Assembly: GCA_014730055.1 (NCBI GenBank)
Contig: WJIV01000017.1
Location: 1 to 16,025, forward strand
DNA: 16,025 bases
Origin: Candidatus Bathyarchaeota archaeon
Lineage (GTDB): Archaea; Thermoproteota; Bathyarchaeia; TCS64
Direction: 5' to 3'
Shown here in pieces: positions 1 through 7,126 of this stretch. The position numbers and the translations under genes were made by a program. Position 1 is the first letter of the stretch; every line of letters begins with the position of its first letter. The notes below the pieces were generated by a model. It was given only the letters and a program-made list of their open reading frames with translations, made no database searches and had not been told where the DNA came from.

Positions 1-786
1 CAGATGAGGAATCTGATGGAGGACTATCGATCCCAAGAGGAAGCTCCTGAAGGACTCGCCCAGCAGTAGCTTCCGGAACATAGGAGAGGTAAGTGCTGCC
101 CTTGTAGTAATATCAACGTCCTCAACCTTCGACTGCTCTGAACCTTCGTCCACATATCTAAGGAGAGAAGGGTCTAGGCCATCAGGTAGCAGGCCAAGGT
201 CCTCAGGCTTGTCTCTGAATACAAATAATAAGGGGAAGCCTATTACCCAGAAGCTCAAGCCGCAGATTATTGAGGTAGTCCTCCAGCCGTAAAGATTGAT
301 ACTCTTGGCTAGAAGGGGTACTATTAACGCTCCCCCTATTCCAGCGGCTATGGCGTAGACGCTTAGGGCCCTGCTCCTTTTCTTGTAGAACCAGTAGGTG
401 ATCATAGTTGTCAGGCTGTGTGAAAAGCCTGTGTTGTATCCGATGCTGAGTAATCCGCCGTAAACTAGGTAAAGCATAAGCACACTGTCTACTAGGCTCA
501 TAGCCATGAAGCCGAGCCCGGTAAGGAATATACCCACGGCCAGGAGCTTCCTCGGCCCAAATCGATCAATCAGTGCCCCGACAATAGGGCCCTCAATTCC
601 CCCTTCAAGCCTTGAGAGGCTGACTGCCCCGCTTGTGACAGCGCTGCTCCATCCATATTCCTCACGTAAAGGGTTATAGAATACACTGAATCCATAGAAG
701 TACTCTCCTGACCCCAAGGCATGTAAGATAAAGGTACCTAGAAGGATCCTGTAACCATAGAATGAGTTTTTTAATCGACTTCGCAC
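1..786 (-). CDS. MFS transporter, OFA/monocarboxylate-type (3' end outside window)
   Basis: This is the N-terminal 262 codons of a major facilitator superfamily transporter that runs off the left edge, so it has no stop in the window. Translated from the minus strand, it has a hydrophobic first segment, then a classic MFS motif A between TM2 and TM3 (GALIDRFGPRK, about residues 71-81). After TM6 comes a loop with RDKPEDLGLLPDG, a signature I associate with the oxalate/formate antiporter and monocarboxylate carrier branch. Substrate is therefore probably a small organic anion, but that is family-level inference. I chose the GTG at 786 because the frame has a stop 12 nt upstream and the next in-frame ATG lies about 90 residues in, past motif A. 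A TATA-like AATAAATA (834-841, minus) would place transcription start about 25 nt before this GTG. It is divergent from the DUF1330 gene. Confidence 0.8.
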   Translation of the reverse strand, partial: MRSRLKNSFYGYRILLGTFILHALGSGEYFYGFSVFYNPLREEYGWSSAVTSGAVSLSRLEGGIEGPIVGALIDRFGPRKLLAVGIFLTGLGFMAMSLVDSVLMLYLVYGGLLSIGYNTGFSHSLTTMITYWFYKKRSRALSVYAIAAGIGGALIVPLLAKSINLYGWRTTSIICGLSFWVIGFPLLFVFRDKPEDLGLLPDGLDPSLLRYVDEGSEQSKVEDVDITTRAALTSPMFRKLLLGESFRSFLLGSIVLHQIPHL

Positions 787-919
787 CGACGTTTTTTACA
801 CCAGCTGATGAACATATCGGGACTCCAGGTTCTATTTATTGTTAATTATGGAAAATAAAGCTGAATATTTAATCGATGATTTTATCATATTTTCACGATA
901 ATATCCTAAGTGATCCAGC
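787..919. promoter_or_regulatory. Divergent promoter region, MFS (minus) / DUF1330 (plus)
   Basis: An AT-rich 133-bp spacer between two diverging genes. For the plus strand, AATATTTAA (about 864-872) is a TATA-like box at a suitable distance from the start at 920, and GTGATC at 910-915 matches the archaeal Shine-Dalgarno core. For the minus strand, AATAAATA (834-841) is the candidate TATA. Two small dyads overlap just downstream of the plus-strand TATA: ATGAT-TTT-ATCAT (876-888) and TTATC/GATAA (882-886 and 897-901). They could be an operator, but in such AT-rich DNA they could also arise by chance. Confidence 0.45.
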
Positions 920-1240
920 ATGCCAGCTTATGTAATTGCAATGATGGCGATCCACGATCCAGATACATATCGAAAATACACTGACAGGACACCACCAACG
1001 GTTAAGAAGTATGATGGGAAGTTTCTAACACGAGGGGAACCTGTTACCACACTGGAAGGGAAGACCTACAAGGATAGGATGGTTATTTTAGAGTTCCCGA
1101 GCAAGTCACATGTAGAGTCATGGATAGCTGATCCGGATTATCAGGAAGCAGTGGTCTTCCGACATGCATCATCTACGATGCGGATGCTACTAGTACAGGA
1201 AGGAGGAGAGAACACGGAAGACCCAGACCCCAAACTCTGA
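920..1240 (+). CDS. DUF1330 family protein (dimeric alpha-beta barrel fold)
   Basis: A small 106-aa cytosolic protein. The opening MPAYVIA, the central DPDTYRKY and PPTVKKYDGKFLTRG stretches, the EFPS motif and a final RMLLVQEG strand match the DUF1330 family (PF07045), which has a ferredoxin-like dimeric alpha-beta barrel fold. The family length is usually about 95-100 aa, so this is full length with a short acidic, proline-containing tail (ENTEDPDPKL). No biochemical role is established for the family that I can apply here. Start chosen on the ATG preceded by GTGATC with a 4-nt spacer. It appears monocistronic, with convergent neighbours only 65 bp away on the right. Confidence 0.85.
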   Translation: MPAYVIAMMAIHDPDTYRKYTDRTPPTVKKYDGKFLTRGEPVTTLEGKTYKDRMVILEFPSKSHVESWIADPDYQEAVVFRHASSTMRMLLVQEGGENTEDPDPKL

Positions 1241-1305
1241 AAAACTAGGGTGAAGAAAAGCGCCTAACAACTTATCTTACCTGAATCTCTTAAAACTTTA
1301 TAAAA

Positions 1306-2049
1306 TTAGAGAAGGTACCGAGGCTCGCCTTTAATCGATTTAATTAGATCCATCGTTTCTTCGACTTCTTCCTCTGTACCGTCGACTAGGATACGGACAG
1401 CCCCCTCGGCTCCGGCGATGCCTCCTGCACTGTATAAATAGGCGTTTACTCCCGTCAAGATATTCAGGGCTTCTATCTCTGTGACTATTGTGCCCGTTAT
1501 GGGCCACATCCTTGGTCCCTCGTAGTCCTCTGATGCACCTAGTTTGTACAGATCGTTTATGTCCTCAAAGGTAAGCTTCTCCAAACCTATCGGAATAATC
1601 AGATGTATCTGCTTTCCAATGATATGCCCTTGAGTGTTCCCAATAGTTGCTCCGTCCATACCACCGATTAGGATACCTGCCATATCCTGCCAGTAATTAA
1701 GCACATTTGCTCCCTTGATGTAGACATCCCCCTTCTTCATATCCTTGACCGCGTTCACACGATCATATTCTGGTGCGACCTCTCCTTTGACAAAAACTTT
1801 ATCGGGGATTTTCTCTCCCTCGGATTCTGGGTGCCTCTCGGGTTCCTCTGGTGTAGTAATTCCGCTCCTGTATCTTCTTTTATCGATCTTCTTTCCCCAG
1901 ATTTCCTCAAGGACGTAGGCATTTGTGGTCCCTGTTGCGACCACTACCGTACCCTTTTTTAGGGCCTTTTCTACCTCCGGCATTTTTGAAACTGCCTTGG
2001 CGATTAACCTCTTTGACTCAGCTACCGTAAGTATAAACTGTCTTTTCAT
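1306..2049 (-). CDS. Conserved-looking protein of unknown function, possible CoA-transferase/LUD-like fold
   Basis: A soluble 247-aa protein I do not recognise by name. No signal peptide or membrane helix is evident. Near the N-terminus a strand-loop-helix GTVVVATGTTNAYVLEE (residues 33-49) looks like a phosphate- or nucleotide-handling loop. The middle holds YRSGITTPEEPERHP (60-74) and a KGDVYIKGANVLNYW segment (106-120), followed by a glycine-rich GGMDGATIGNTQG (129-141). The last third has SAGGIAGAEGAVRILVDG (207-224) and an acidic helix. The GTT loop followed by a KGAN segment is reminiscent of NagB/RpiA/CoA-transferase-like (ISOCOT, LUD) proteins; that is an inference only. It is divergent from the GH3-like gene with 74 bp between start codons, so the two may be co-controlled. 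Confidence 0.7.
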   Translation of the reverse strand: MKRQFILTVAESKRLIAKAVSKMPEVEKALKKGTVVVATGTTNAYVLEEIWGKKIDKRRYRSGITTPEEPERHPESEGEKIPDKVFVKGEVAPEYDRVNAVKDMKKGDVYIKGANVLNYWQDMAGILIGGMDGATIGNTQGHIIGKQIHLIIPIGLEKLTFEDINDLYKLGASEDYEGPRMWPITGTIVTEIEALNILTGVNAYLYSAGGIAGAEGAVRILVDGTEEEVEETMDLIKSIKGEPRYLL

Positions 2050-2123
2050 ACCTTGAAAATAGCATCGAATGTATTAATCTTTTAGTCAAAACGCGGATAA
2101 GTATGTAAATCATCTAATACCCC

Positions 2124-3245
2124 ATGTTCGAGGAAGCCTTCAGGAGAATCTCGGAGAACTTAGAAGCATGGAAAAACGGGCTTGATAACCCTCCTGAGGC
2201 ACAGGCAAGTACCCTATCCTCCTTTCTGGAAGATTATAACCGGACTGATTACGGAGAAATGTACAATGCCGAGAGCCAAGAGGAATACAAGCGCAATTAC
2301 CCCGTTAAAAAATACAGTGATTTTAGTCTCTGGTTAAGCAAAGTAAAAAAAGGCGAGTGGGGATCATTTCTCATAGAGCAGCCAGTAACCTGGGTAATGA
2401 CACGGGGTACAACGGGAAGCTCCAAAGTCATACCTGTAACCGAAAGACACCTCAATCACATAATTAGAGGCGGATCGAGAGCAATTCTAAACCATGTTAC
2501 TAGTGATGGTAGCTTGTCAGCACTAATGGGTGGTGTGCTTAACCTTCAGTTTCCCAGCAACTACCAAAAAATGAAGGTTCAAGGGGAGGAGATAGAGTAT
2601 GGCTTCAGCTCGGGTACATACGCAAAGTTAAACCCTATGCTCGCTGGGCTACAGTTGATTCCCCGTCAAGAGGAAATTGACTCTCTAAACACCGGACTGT
2701 CCCTTGACGACTGGAAAAGGAGATACGAGTACATCTACAGCAGAACCAGGGATGAGGAGATCTTTACACTGATGGGAGTAGCCCCAATACAGACCGGGTT
2801 TGCCTCATACCTGAAAAAAGAGCACGGGGTATATCCCAAGGATGTATGGGATATTGAGGTAATCTTCAGCACGAGTGTACCCAAGATCCAGACGAAGTAC
2901 AAGAAGATGCTCCAGAGGATGTATGGTGATGTGCCCGTTGTTGAGATGTACACTGCCACGGAGGGGGCATTTGGGCAGCAGAAAGATGATTTCCCTTACT
3001 TTATGCCAAACTATGATCTTTACTATTTCGAGGTGAAATCTGGTAACAAGATGAAAAATCTTCACGAGCTTGTCAGGGGCCAGTGGGGACGGCTGATAGT
3101 CTCGACACCAATTCTACCTAGGTATGAGATTGGGGATTTGATCGAATGCATGGGAAAAAATTATTTCAGGGTATTTGGCCGGGATAAATCTCTGACGAGG
3201 GTTGAGCACCAGGTCTACAGGCTGCTTTTCGGGTGGTTTATCTAA
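2124..3245 (+). CDS. GH3/ANL-type acyl-adenylating enzyme, short form lacking the usual C-terminal domain
   Basis: The protein resembles GH3 acyl-acid amido synthetases, which adenylate a carboxylate with ATP and pass it to an amine. Motifs in order: YPVKKYSDF (about 59-67), typical of GH3 entry regions; the ATP-phosphate loop TRGTTGSSKVIPVT (93-106); YTATEGAFG (276-284), the adenine/Mg motif; and EIGD with D338, the ribose-binding aspartate. A match to the hinge follows (RVFGRDKS), then the protein stops at 373 aa. GH3 proteins are normally about 500-600 aa, with roughly 150 or more residues after the hinge forming the mobile lid, so this one is truncated or naturally short. The stop overlaps the stop of the convergent zinc-ribbon gene, so there is no room for a hidden continuation. 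Substrate unknown. No clear Shine-Dalgarno; it may be leaderless. Confidence 0.75.
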   Translation: MFEEAFRRISENLEAWKNGLDNPPEAQASTLSSFLEDYNRTDYGEMYNAESQEEYKRNYPVKKYSDFSLWLSKVKKGEWGSFLIEQPVTWVMTRGTTGSSKVIPVTERHLNHIIRGGSRAILNHVTSDGSLSALMGGVLNLQFPSNYQKMKVQGEEIEYGFSSGTYAKLNPMLAGLQLIPRQEEIDSLNTGLSLDDWKRRYEYIYSRTRDEEIFTLMGVAPIQTGFASYLKKEHGVYPKDVWDIEVIFSTSVPKIQTKYKKMLQRMYGDVPVVEMYTATEGAFGQQKDDFPYFMPNYDLYYFEVKSGNKMKNLHELVRGQWGRLIVSTPILPRYEIGDLIECMGKNYFRVFGRDKSLTRVEHQVYRLLFGWFI

Positions 3246-3742
3246 GGCCTCGGATTTCTTCCACGTTCAGTTAAGCCACGTAAAATTATCACGATTCCAA
3301 TTATTACCAAAAATATGGGCCACCACTCATTCAAGTCAAAGGTAATTCCAGCACCCATCAAGGCTACGAACCCTCCTCCGATAAGATAGCCCATTGCGGG
3401 GTCAATGTTACCAACTCTACTGTACTCGAGGAGTCCTCTGAATACAAGGATCAGGCCTATGCCTAGGAGAAATACCCCACCGAACTGGTTCCAGCCGATG
3501 TACCCTGAGTTTCTTAGAATAAAGCTAACTCCGAGCCATATTACGATGGCCCCTCCCATAATAGCGCCAGATCTCTCATCCTCCTGCTTCTCAGACTTCT
3601 CATCTCTTTCATCCTTCTCGCTCTTCTCATCTCTACGTCTTACAGGCCTGACAGGGGGCCGCTCAGAGAGATTATATCCACATTTATCACAGTACTCGTC
3701 GTCAGGATCAGCTTCAGTTCCACATCTGGGGCAGTAGGGCAT
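3242..3742 (-). CDS. Zinc-ribbon membrane protein with LiaF/DUF5668-like four-helix region
   Basis: A 166-aa protein in three parts. Residues 1-25 form a zinc ribbon with two CxxC knuckles (C4, C7, C18, C21). Residues 26-58 are a highly charged linker containing the heptad RDEKSEK twice (37-43 and 46-52). Residues 59-157 hold four hydrophobic segments (about 59-76, 87-106, 117-135, 140-157). The last contains WWPIFLVIIGIVIILRGL, like the membrane modules of LiaI/LiaF and DUF5668 proteins, which are linked to envelope stress sensing in bacteria. Role here is unknown; the ribbon would face the cytoplasm if helix 1 is the first crossing. The start is fixed by a near-perfect Shine-Dalgarno, AAGGTGAT, 3 nt before the ATG. 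Its stop overlaps that of the convergent GH3-like gene. Confidence 0.8.
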   Translation of the reverse strand: MPYCPRCGTEADPDDEYCDKCGYNLSERPPVRPVRRRDEKSEKDERDEKSEKQEDERSGAIMGGAIVIWLGVSFILRNSGYIGWNQFGGVFLLGIGLILVFRGLLEYSRVGNIDPAMGYLIGGGFVALMGAGITFDLNEWWPIFLVIIGIVIILRGLTERGRNPRP

Positions 3743-3745
3743 AAA

Positions 3746-3753
3746 ATCACCTT
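3746..3753 (-). promoter_or_regulatory. Strong ribosome binding site for zinc-ribbon gene
   Basis: AAGGTGAT on the minus strand is an almost complete complement of the archaeal 16S rRNA 3' end and sits 3 nt upstream of the ATG at 3742. It decides the start of the zinc-ribbon protein. Confidence 0.75.
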
Positions 3754-3795
3754 TGATGATCGAATTTTATTTATGAATAAAAAGATTCCTAAAAG

Positions 3796-4953
3796 TTAAT
3801 CATTTTTCAGGAGGAGTAGAATTGAGCTGCAGAAGAGGGCAAGAGCAGAGACCGTTACCCAGCCCAGCGTATAACCCGCGGAGTAGTCCCGGATAAAACC
3901 GAGACTAAAGGGTATAGCAAGCGCTCCGAGAGCCGCGAAGGTATTGTGTATACCGGAAATACTTCCAGAGGACTCAGCTCCAAAGGTGTTTGGTATTATA
4001 GTGAAAGCGGGGCTTCTAACAAAGTTGATGAACCAGCCAATTAGAAAAACCGAGGAATAGATGATCAGAGAGGATGTTCCACTTGTGAGAGTTAAAACAA
4101 TTAGCCCTAGCAGCCCGAAGCTTAGCAGTAACACATTTCTCTCACCGATTCGGTCAGAGGTGACCCCACCTAGAGGGTTCGAGAATATCCCAGCCGTGTT
4201 GAACAGGGACATTGCGGTACTTGTCATAATAACGCTGAACCCGAATTCCTCTCTCATTATAAGTGGCAGCCAGGCAATGAATGTGTAATAGGAACCCAGG
4301 CGGATAAACTGGCTGACCGCCAGGATCCAGAATCGCCTGTCTCCGAAAGGAAGACTTGAAAGATCGATACTCCCGTACTCAGCGGATTCATTGTCCCTTA
4401 GAAGCATCCATATTAAGGCCGCTGAACCAACGCCAAACAAGCCTATGATCCTCAGGGAGAACCTCCACCCCAGAGACAGGTTGAGGAAGGAAGCAGCCCA
4501 TGAAGCCGCTATTAGACCTATACTTCCCCCGATGTTCAGGATACCTAAAGCAGTGCCCCTTTCTTTGGAGGTGAACCATGAGGATACCAGCCTTACAGAT
4601 GGAACGAATACTCCTGCCCCCAGTAATCCTCCGAGAAAACGTGAAATAACTGCCATGGTTATACCCTCGCTGAACCCGAAAACAAACGTGGATAAACTTA
4701 CCCCAAGAACACTTGCGCTGATCGCAGGTTTGCTACCGTACTTATCAGCTATTATACCCCAGGGTATCTGCCCCAGCATGTATCCAAGGAAATAAGAGGA
4801 CATCAGCGCCCCTGATTGCGTATAACTAAGAGCCAGTTCGCCTTTGATCGTCTCAAGTATGTTACTGTATGCGCTGTTCATTACACTTAGAGTAGCTAAT
4901 GCGATGAAGCCGCCGATGATTATCCTAGGGTAACGGAGGACTCTCAGACCCAT
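3796..4953 (-). CDS. MFS transporter, 12 TM (second gene of a two-transporter operon)
   Basis: A complete 385-aa integral membrane protein with the expected twelve hydrophobic helices. Motif A is intact in the N-half (GIIADKYGSKP, residues 66-76, Asp70) and a shorter version recurs in the C-half (GGVTSDRIGERN, Asp267), as expected from the internal duplication of MFS proteins. The arrangement resembles the anion:cation symporter / sugar-phosphate / nitrate-type clades, but the substrate cannot be read from the sequence. The ATG lies 2 nt after the TAG of the upstream transporter gene, so translation is probably coupled and the two are almost certainly one transcript. Short T runs follow its stop on the minus strand. 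Confidence 0.85.
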   Translation of the reverse strand: MGLRVLRYPRIIIGGFIALATLSVMNSAYSNILETIKGELALSYTQSGALMSSYFLGYMLGQIPWGIIADKYGSKPAISASVLGVSLSTFVFGFSEGITMAVISRFLGGLLGAGVFVPSVRLVSSWFTSKERGTALGILNIGGSIGLIAASWAASFLNLSLGWRFSLRIIGLFGVGSAALIWMLLRDNESAEYGSIDLSSLPFGDRRFWILAVSQFIRLGSYYTFIAWLPLIMREEFGFSVIMTSTAMSLFNTAGIFSNPLGGVTSDRIGERNVLLLSFGLLGLIVLTLTSGTSSLIIYSSVFLIGWFINFVRSPAFTIIPNTFGAESSGSISGIHNTFAALGALAIPFSLGFIRDYSAGYTLGWVTVSALALFCSSILLLLKND

Positions 4954-4955
4954 AT

Positions 4956-6152
4956 CTATGCCTCGTCTTCCTCTTCTATCATTAATATAGCCGGTATCGC
5001 GGGTAAGTTAAGTGCTGCCATAAGTAGCAGTATCTGAGGAACCGCCAAATACCCTGATAAAAGTCCGGCTAAGAAGCTACCGAGGCTTCCACCAATATCC
5101 CAGAACCCCTCCATGTAGCTTACAGCGATGTTCTTGATCTCAGGCTTGACGGTGCTGGTGAGAAAGGCCCATTCAACTGTGGCTCTACTACCCCAGGCTA
5201 AGCCAAATATCACGACACCGAATCCTATTAAGTAATAATTTTCTGCGAATGATAATAGTAGATAAATAAGGATTACCGTAGTGAAGGTCGTTAGGAGAAT
5301 AGTTTTCCTACCTATCCTGTCACTAGCACGTCCGATAGGCACTTTGATCAGCGTATTAGCAATACCTTGCAGACTGAAGAGCCCAGCTACCGATGCTGGA
5401 TCAAACCCAAGTTGGTTTACCGCGTACAGGCTGAATAGCGTTAGATAGGTGTTATTAGATGTTGAATAGAGTGCCCGAATTAGGGCAAGAATGACCAAGT
5501 TTTTCTTGGTGAATAAGTGTACTAGAGATCTCAGGTTAGGAGTTTCATGAATGGAGACCTCGACCCCACCTAGATTCACATCACGAGTATACCACCAGAA
5601 TATTATCAATCCGAGGAAGGGAAGCGTTGAAGAAAGGAAGAACAGCCCCTGATACCCGATTTGTTCAACAAAAATTCCTGTAATGATGGGCCCAATAAAC
5701 ATCGGCACAGATATTATTGTCATATGCCTACCTAATGCGTCTCCCTGTTTGTCCTCTGGAGCAAGATTGCTGTTGATGGCTGTTGCAAGCTGGAAAAAGG
5801 TACCCTTTGACAACACCTGCAGTATCGAGATCGGGTAGAACCATGCAGGGGAGGGCGAGATACCATAGAATAACTGTGTAACTGACTGAACAATAAAGGC
5901 AATAAACAACATCTTCCTCTCGCCAATTCTTCTAGCTATTAGGGTCAAAGGAACTCTCAGTATTATGAGTAGAAAGGATTGAATCGAGAGTATGCTGCCG
6001 ATCTGGAATATCGTAGCCCCTACATCCTGAAGATGAAGAGTAAATATCGGATAGGTTATCATGAAACCTAACTGCCATAACAGCCCACTGATGCTCACAA
6101 CATAGAAGCTACGTGGTAACCCAGCATTTCCTTCTGTCAATTTGCTGAGCAT
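4956..6152 (-). CDS. MFS transporter, 12 TM (first gene of the operon)
   Basis: A complete 398-aa MFS permease, only distantly related to its downstream partner. The C-half motif is canonical (GRASDRIGRKTI, residues 274-285, Asp278). The N-half motif A is degenerate: the position of the conserved Asp is occupied by Arg74 in LTLIARRIGERK. This is seen in some drug-efflux-like and YajR/MdtG-like members, so the N-terminal gating loop may work differently. The C-terminus is acidic (EEEDEA). The spacer upstream (6153-6207) is very AT-rich and offers a TATA-like TTTAAACTATA on the minus strand. Substrate is not predictable; uptake or export are both possible. Confidence 0.85.
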   Translation of the reverse strand: MLSKLTEGNAGLPRSFYVVSISGLLWQLGFMITYPIFTLHLQDVGATIFQIGSILSIQSFLLIILRVPLTLIARRIGERKMLFIAFIVQSVTQLFYGISPSPAWFYPISILQVLSKGTFFQLATAINSNLAPEDKQGDALGRHMTIISVPMFIGPIITGIFVEQIGYQGLFFLSSTLPFLGLIIFWWYTRDVNLGGVEVSIHETPNLRSLVHLFTKKNLVILALIRALYSTSNNTYLTLFSLYAVNQLGFDPASVAGLFSLQGIANTLIKVPIGRASDRIGRKTILLTTFTTVILIYLLLSFAENYYLIGFGVVIFGLAWGSRATVEWAFLTSTVKPEIKNIAVSYMEGFWDIGGSLGSFLAGLLSGYLAVPQILLLMAALNLPAIPAILMIEEEDEA

Positions 6153-6183
6153 AAAGTAATCTATAGTTTAAAGGTTCTTAATT

Positions 6184-6198
6184 AAAAAAAGAAAAAAA
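6184..6198 (-). terminator. T-rich terminator of the por operon
   Basis: On the minus strand, about 10 nt after the porB stop codon, there are two runs of seven T separated by one C, with no preceding hairpin. Hairpin-free poly-T stretches are the normal intrinsic terminator of archaeal RNA polymerase. It separates the por operon from the MFS operon downstream on the same strand. Confidence 0.6.
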
Positions 6199-6207
6199 GG
6201 ATTTGGC

Positions 6208-7104
6208 TTATATTACGACTCTACCCATCTCGTCAGCGCTTAGAAGCTGTGTCCAACGAGCTGCAGTTGTCTCCTGGATCTCCGAGATCTCCTCGTCAGT
6301 CATATGTCTGAACCTTGACTGAGGTTTCAGGTACTCTGTGACGGGCTTTAGTTCCTTTGGCTTGTAGTTAAGCTTGAACTTTTCTCCGTCCTGGATCTCG
6401 TATAGTGGCCAGATTCCGCTCTGTACACCTGCTCTAGCGATCTCGATGGTCCTCGCTGGGTCGAATCTCCATCCAACTGGACATGGTGCCTGAATTATTA
6501 CCATCCTGAATCCCTTGATGGATTTAGCATAGTTGACCTTGGCGATCAGATCCTCTGGGAAGCCCACAGTTGCAGTAGCAACATATGGAACATAGTGTGC
6601 TGCAAAGATGAATGGTATGTTCTTCTTTGGCCTCTCTTTACCTCTGCTCTTTGGACCTACTGGTGTTGTGCTGGTTATGGCGTATTTTGGTGTAGCACCG
6701 CTTCTTTGGTTACCTGTGTTCATGTAGGCTTCGTTGTCTTTTGTGATTACCAGTATGTCTTCATTTCTCTCTGCTGCTGCGCTTAGTCCCTGGAACCCGA
6801 TATCGTAGGTTCCTCCGTCTCCGTAGAATCCTACTGCCATTACATCGTCGCGGCCGATTGCCTTTAGTCCTCGGCTCGTGCCTGTGAGGGCTGCTCCGCC
6901 TCCCTCGAATACAGCTCCGACCCTAGGGGTCCTTGTGACTGTGTCTGGGCAGCATGGGATTCCGTGTCGTATTACATTTGGTCCTAGTGCTTTGAAGGCT
7001 AGCCTTGCGGCTAGTGCGGCACCACATCCCTGGCATGCGCTTCCTGGGGTAATGCCCATCTCTTCTAAGGGTATCTGCATTCTGTTTATTCTTTCACTCA
7101 TCAT
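6208..7104 (-). CDS. porB: 2-oxoacid (pyruvate):ferredoxin oxidoreductase, beta subunit
   Basis: The ThDP-binding catalytic subunit of POR, which converts pyruvate (or a related 2-oxoacid) plus CoA to acyl-CoA, CO2 and reduced ferredoxin in the cytoplasm. At 298 aa it is of normal length. Visible motifs: CQGCG (C24, C27) and GIPCCP (C51/C52), which with the conserved CP at C208 would ligate the proximal [4Fe-4S] cluster; and the ThDP/Mg motif GDGGTYDIGFQG (95-106) ending at the KDNEAYMNTG segment (N124). QAPCPVGW and the C-terminal PVTEYLKPQSRFRHM are typical of PorB. Two ATGs occur in tandem (7104 and 7101); GGAGTGA at 7109-7115 gives a better spacer (7 nt) to the second. It is the last gene of the operon, 22 nt after porA. 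Pyruvate versus branched 2-oxoacid specificity cannot be settled by eye. Confidence 0.93.
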   Translation of the reverse strand: MMSERINRMQIPLEEMGITPGSACQGCGAALAARLAFKALGPNVIRHGIPCCPDTVTRTPRVGAVFEGGGAALTGTSRGLKAIGRDDVMAVGFYGDGGTYDIGFQGLSAAAERNEDILVITKDNEAYMNTGNQRSGATPKYAITSTTPVGPKSRGKERPKKNIPFIFAAHYVPYVATATVGFPEDLIAKVNYAKSIKGFRMVIIQAPCPVGWRFDPARTIEIARAGVQSGIWPLYEIQDGEKFKLNYKPKELKPVTEYLKPQSRFRHMTDEEISEIQETTAARWTQLLSADEMGRVVI

Positions 7105-7126
7105 TCATTCACTCCAATGGTATCTC

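Noticed and set aside
1241..1305. Possible terminator or small RNA between the DUF1330 gene and the 247-aa gene
   Set aside because: AT-rich, but I found no stable stem and no T run clearly placed after either stop.
3246..3400. Frameshifted continuation of the GH3-like gene
   Set aside because: The region is occupied by the convergent zinc-ribbon gene with intact membrane segments, and no GH3-like C-terminal residues are visible in the other plus-strand frames.
4391..4795. 134-aa plus-strand open frame inside the MFS gene
   Set aside because: Antisense shadow of a well-supported transporter; composition is what the reverse of membrane codons would give.
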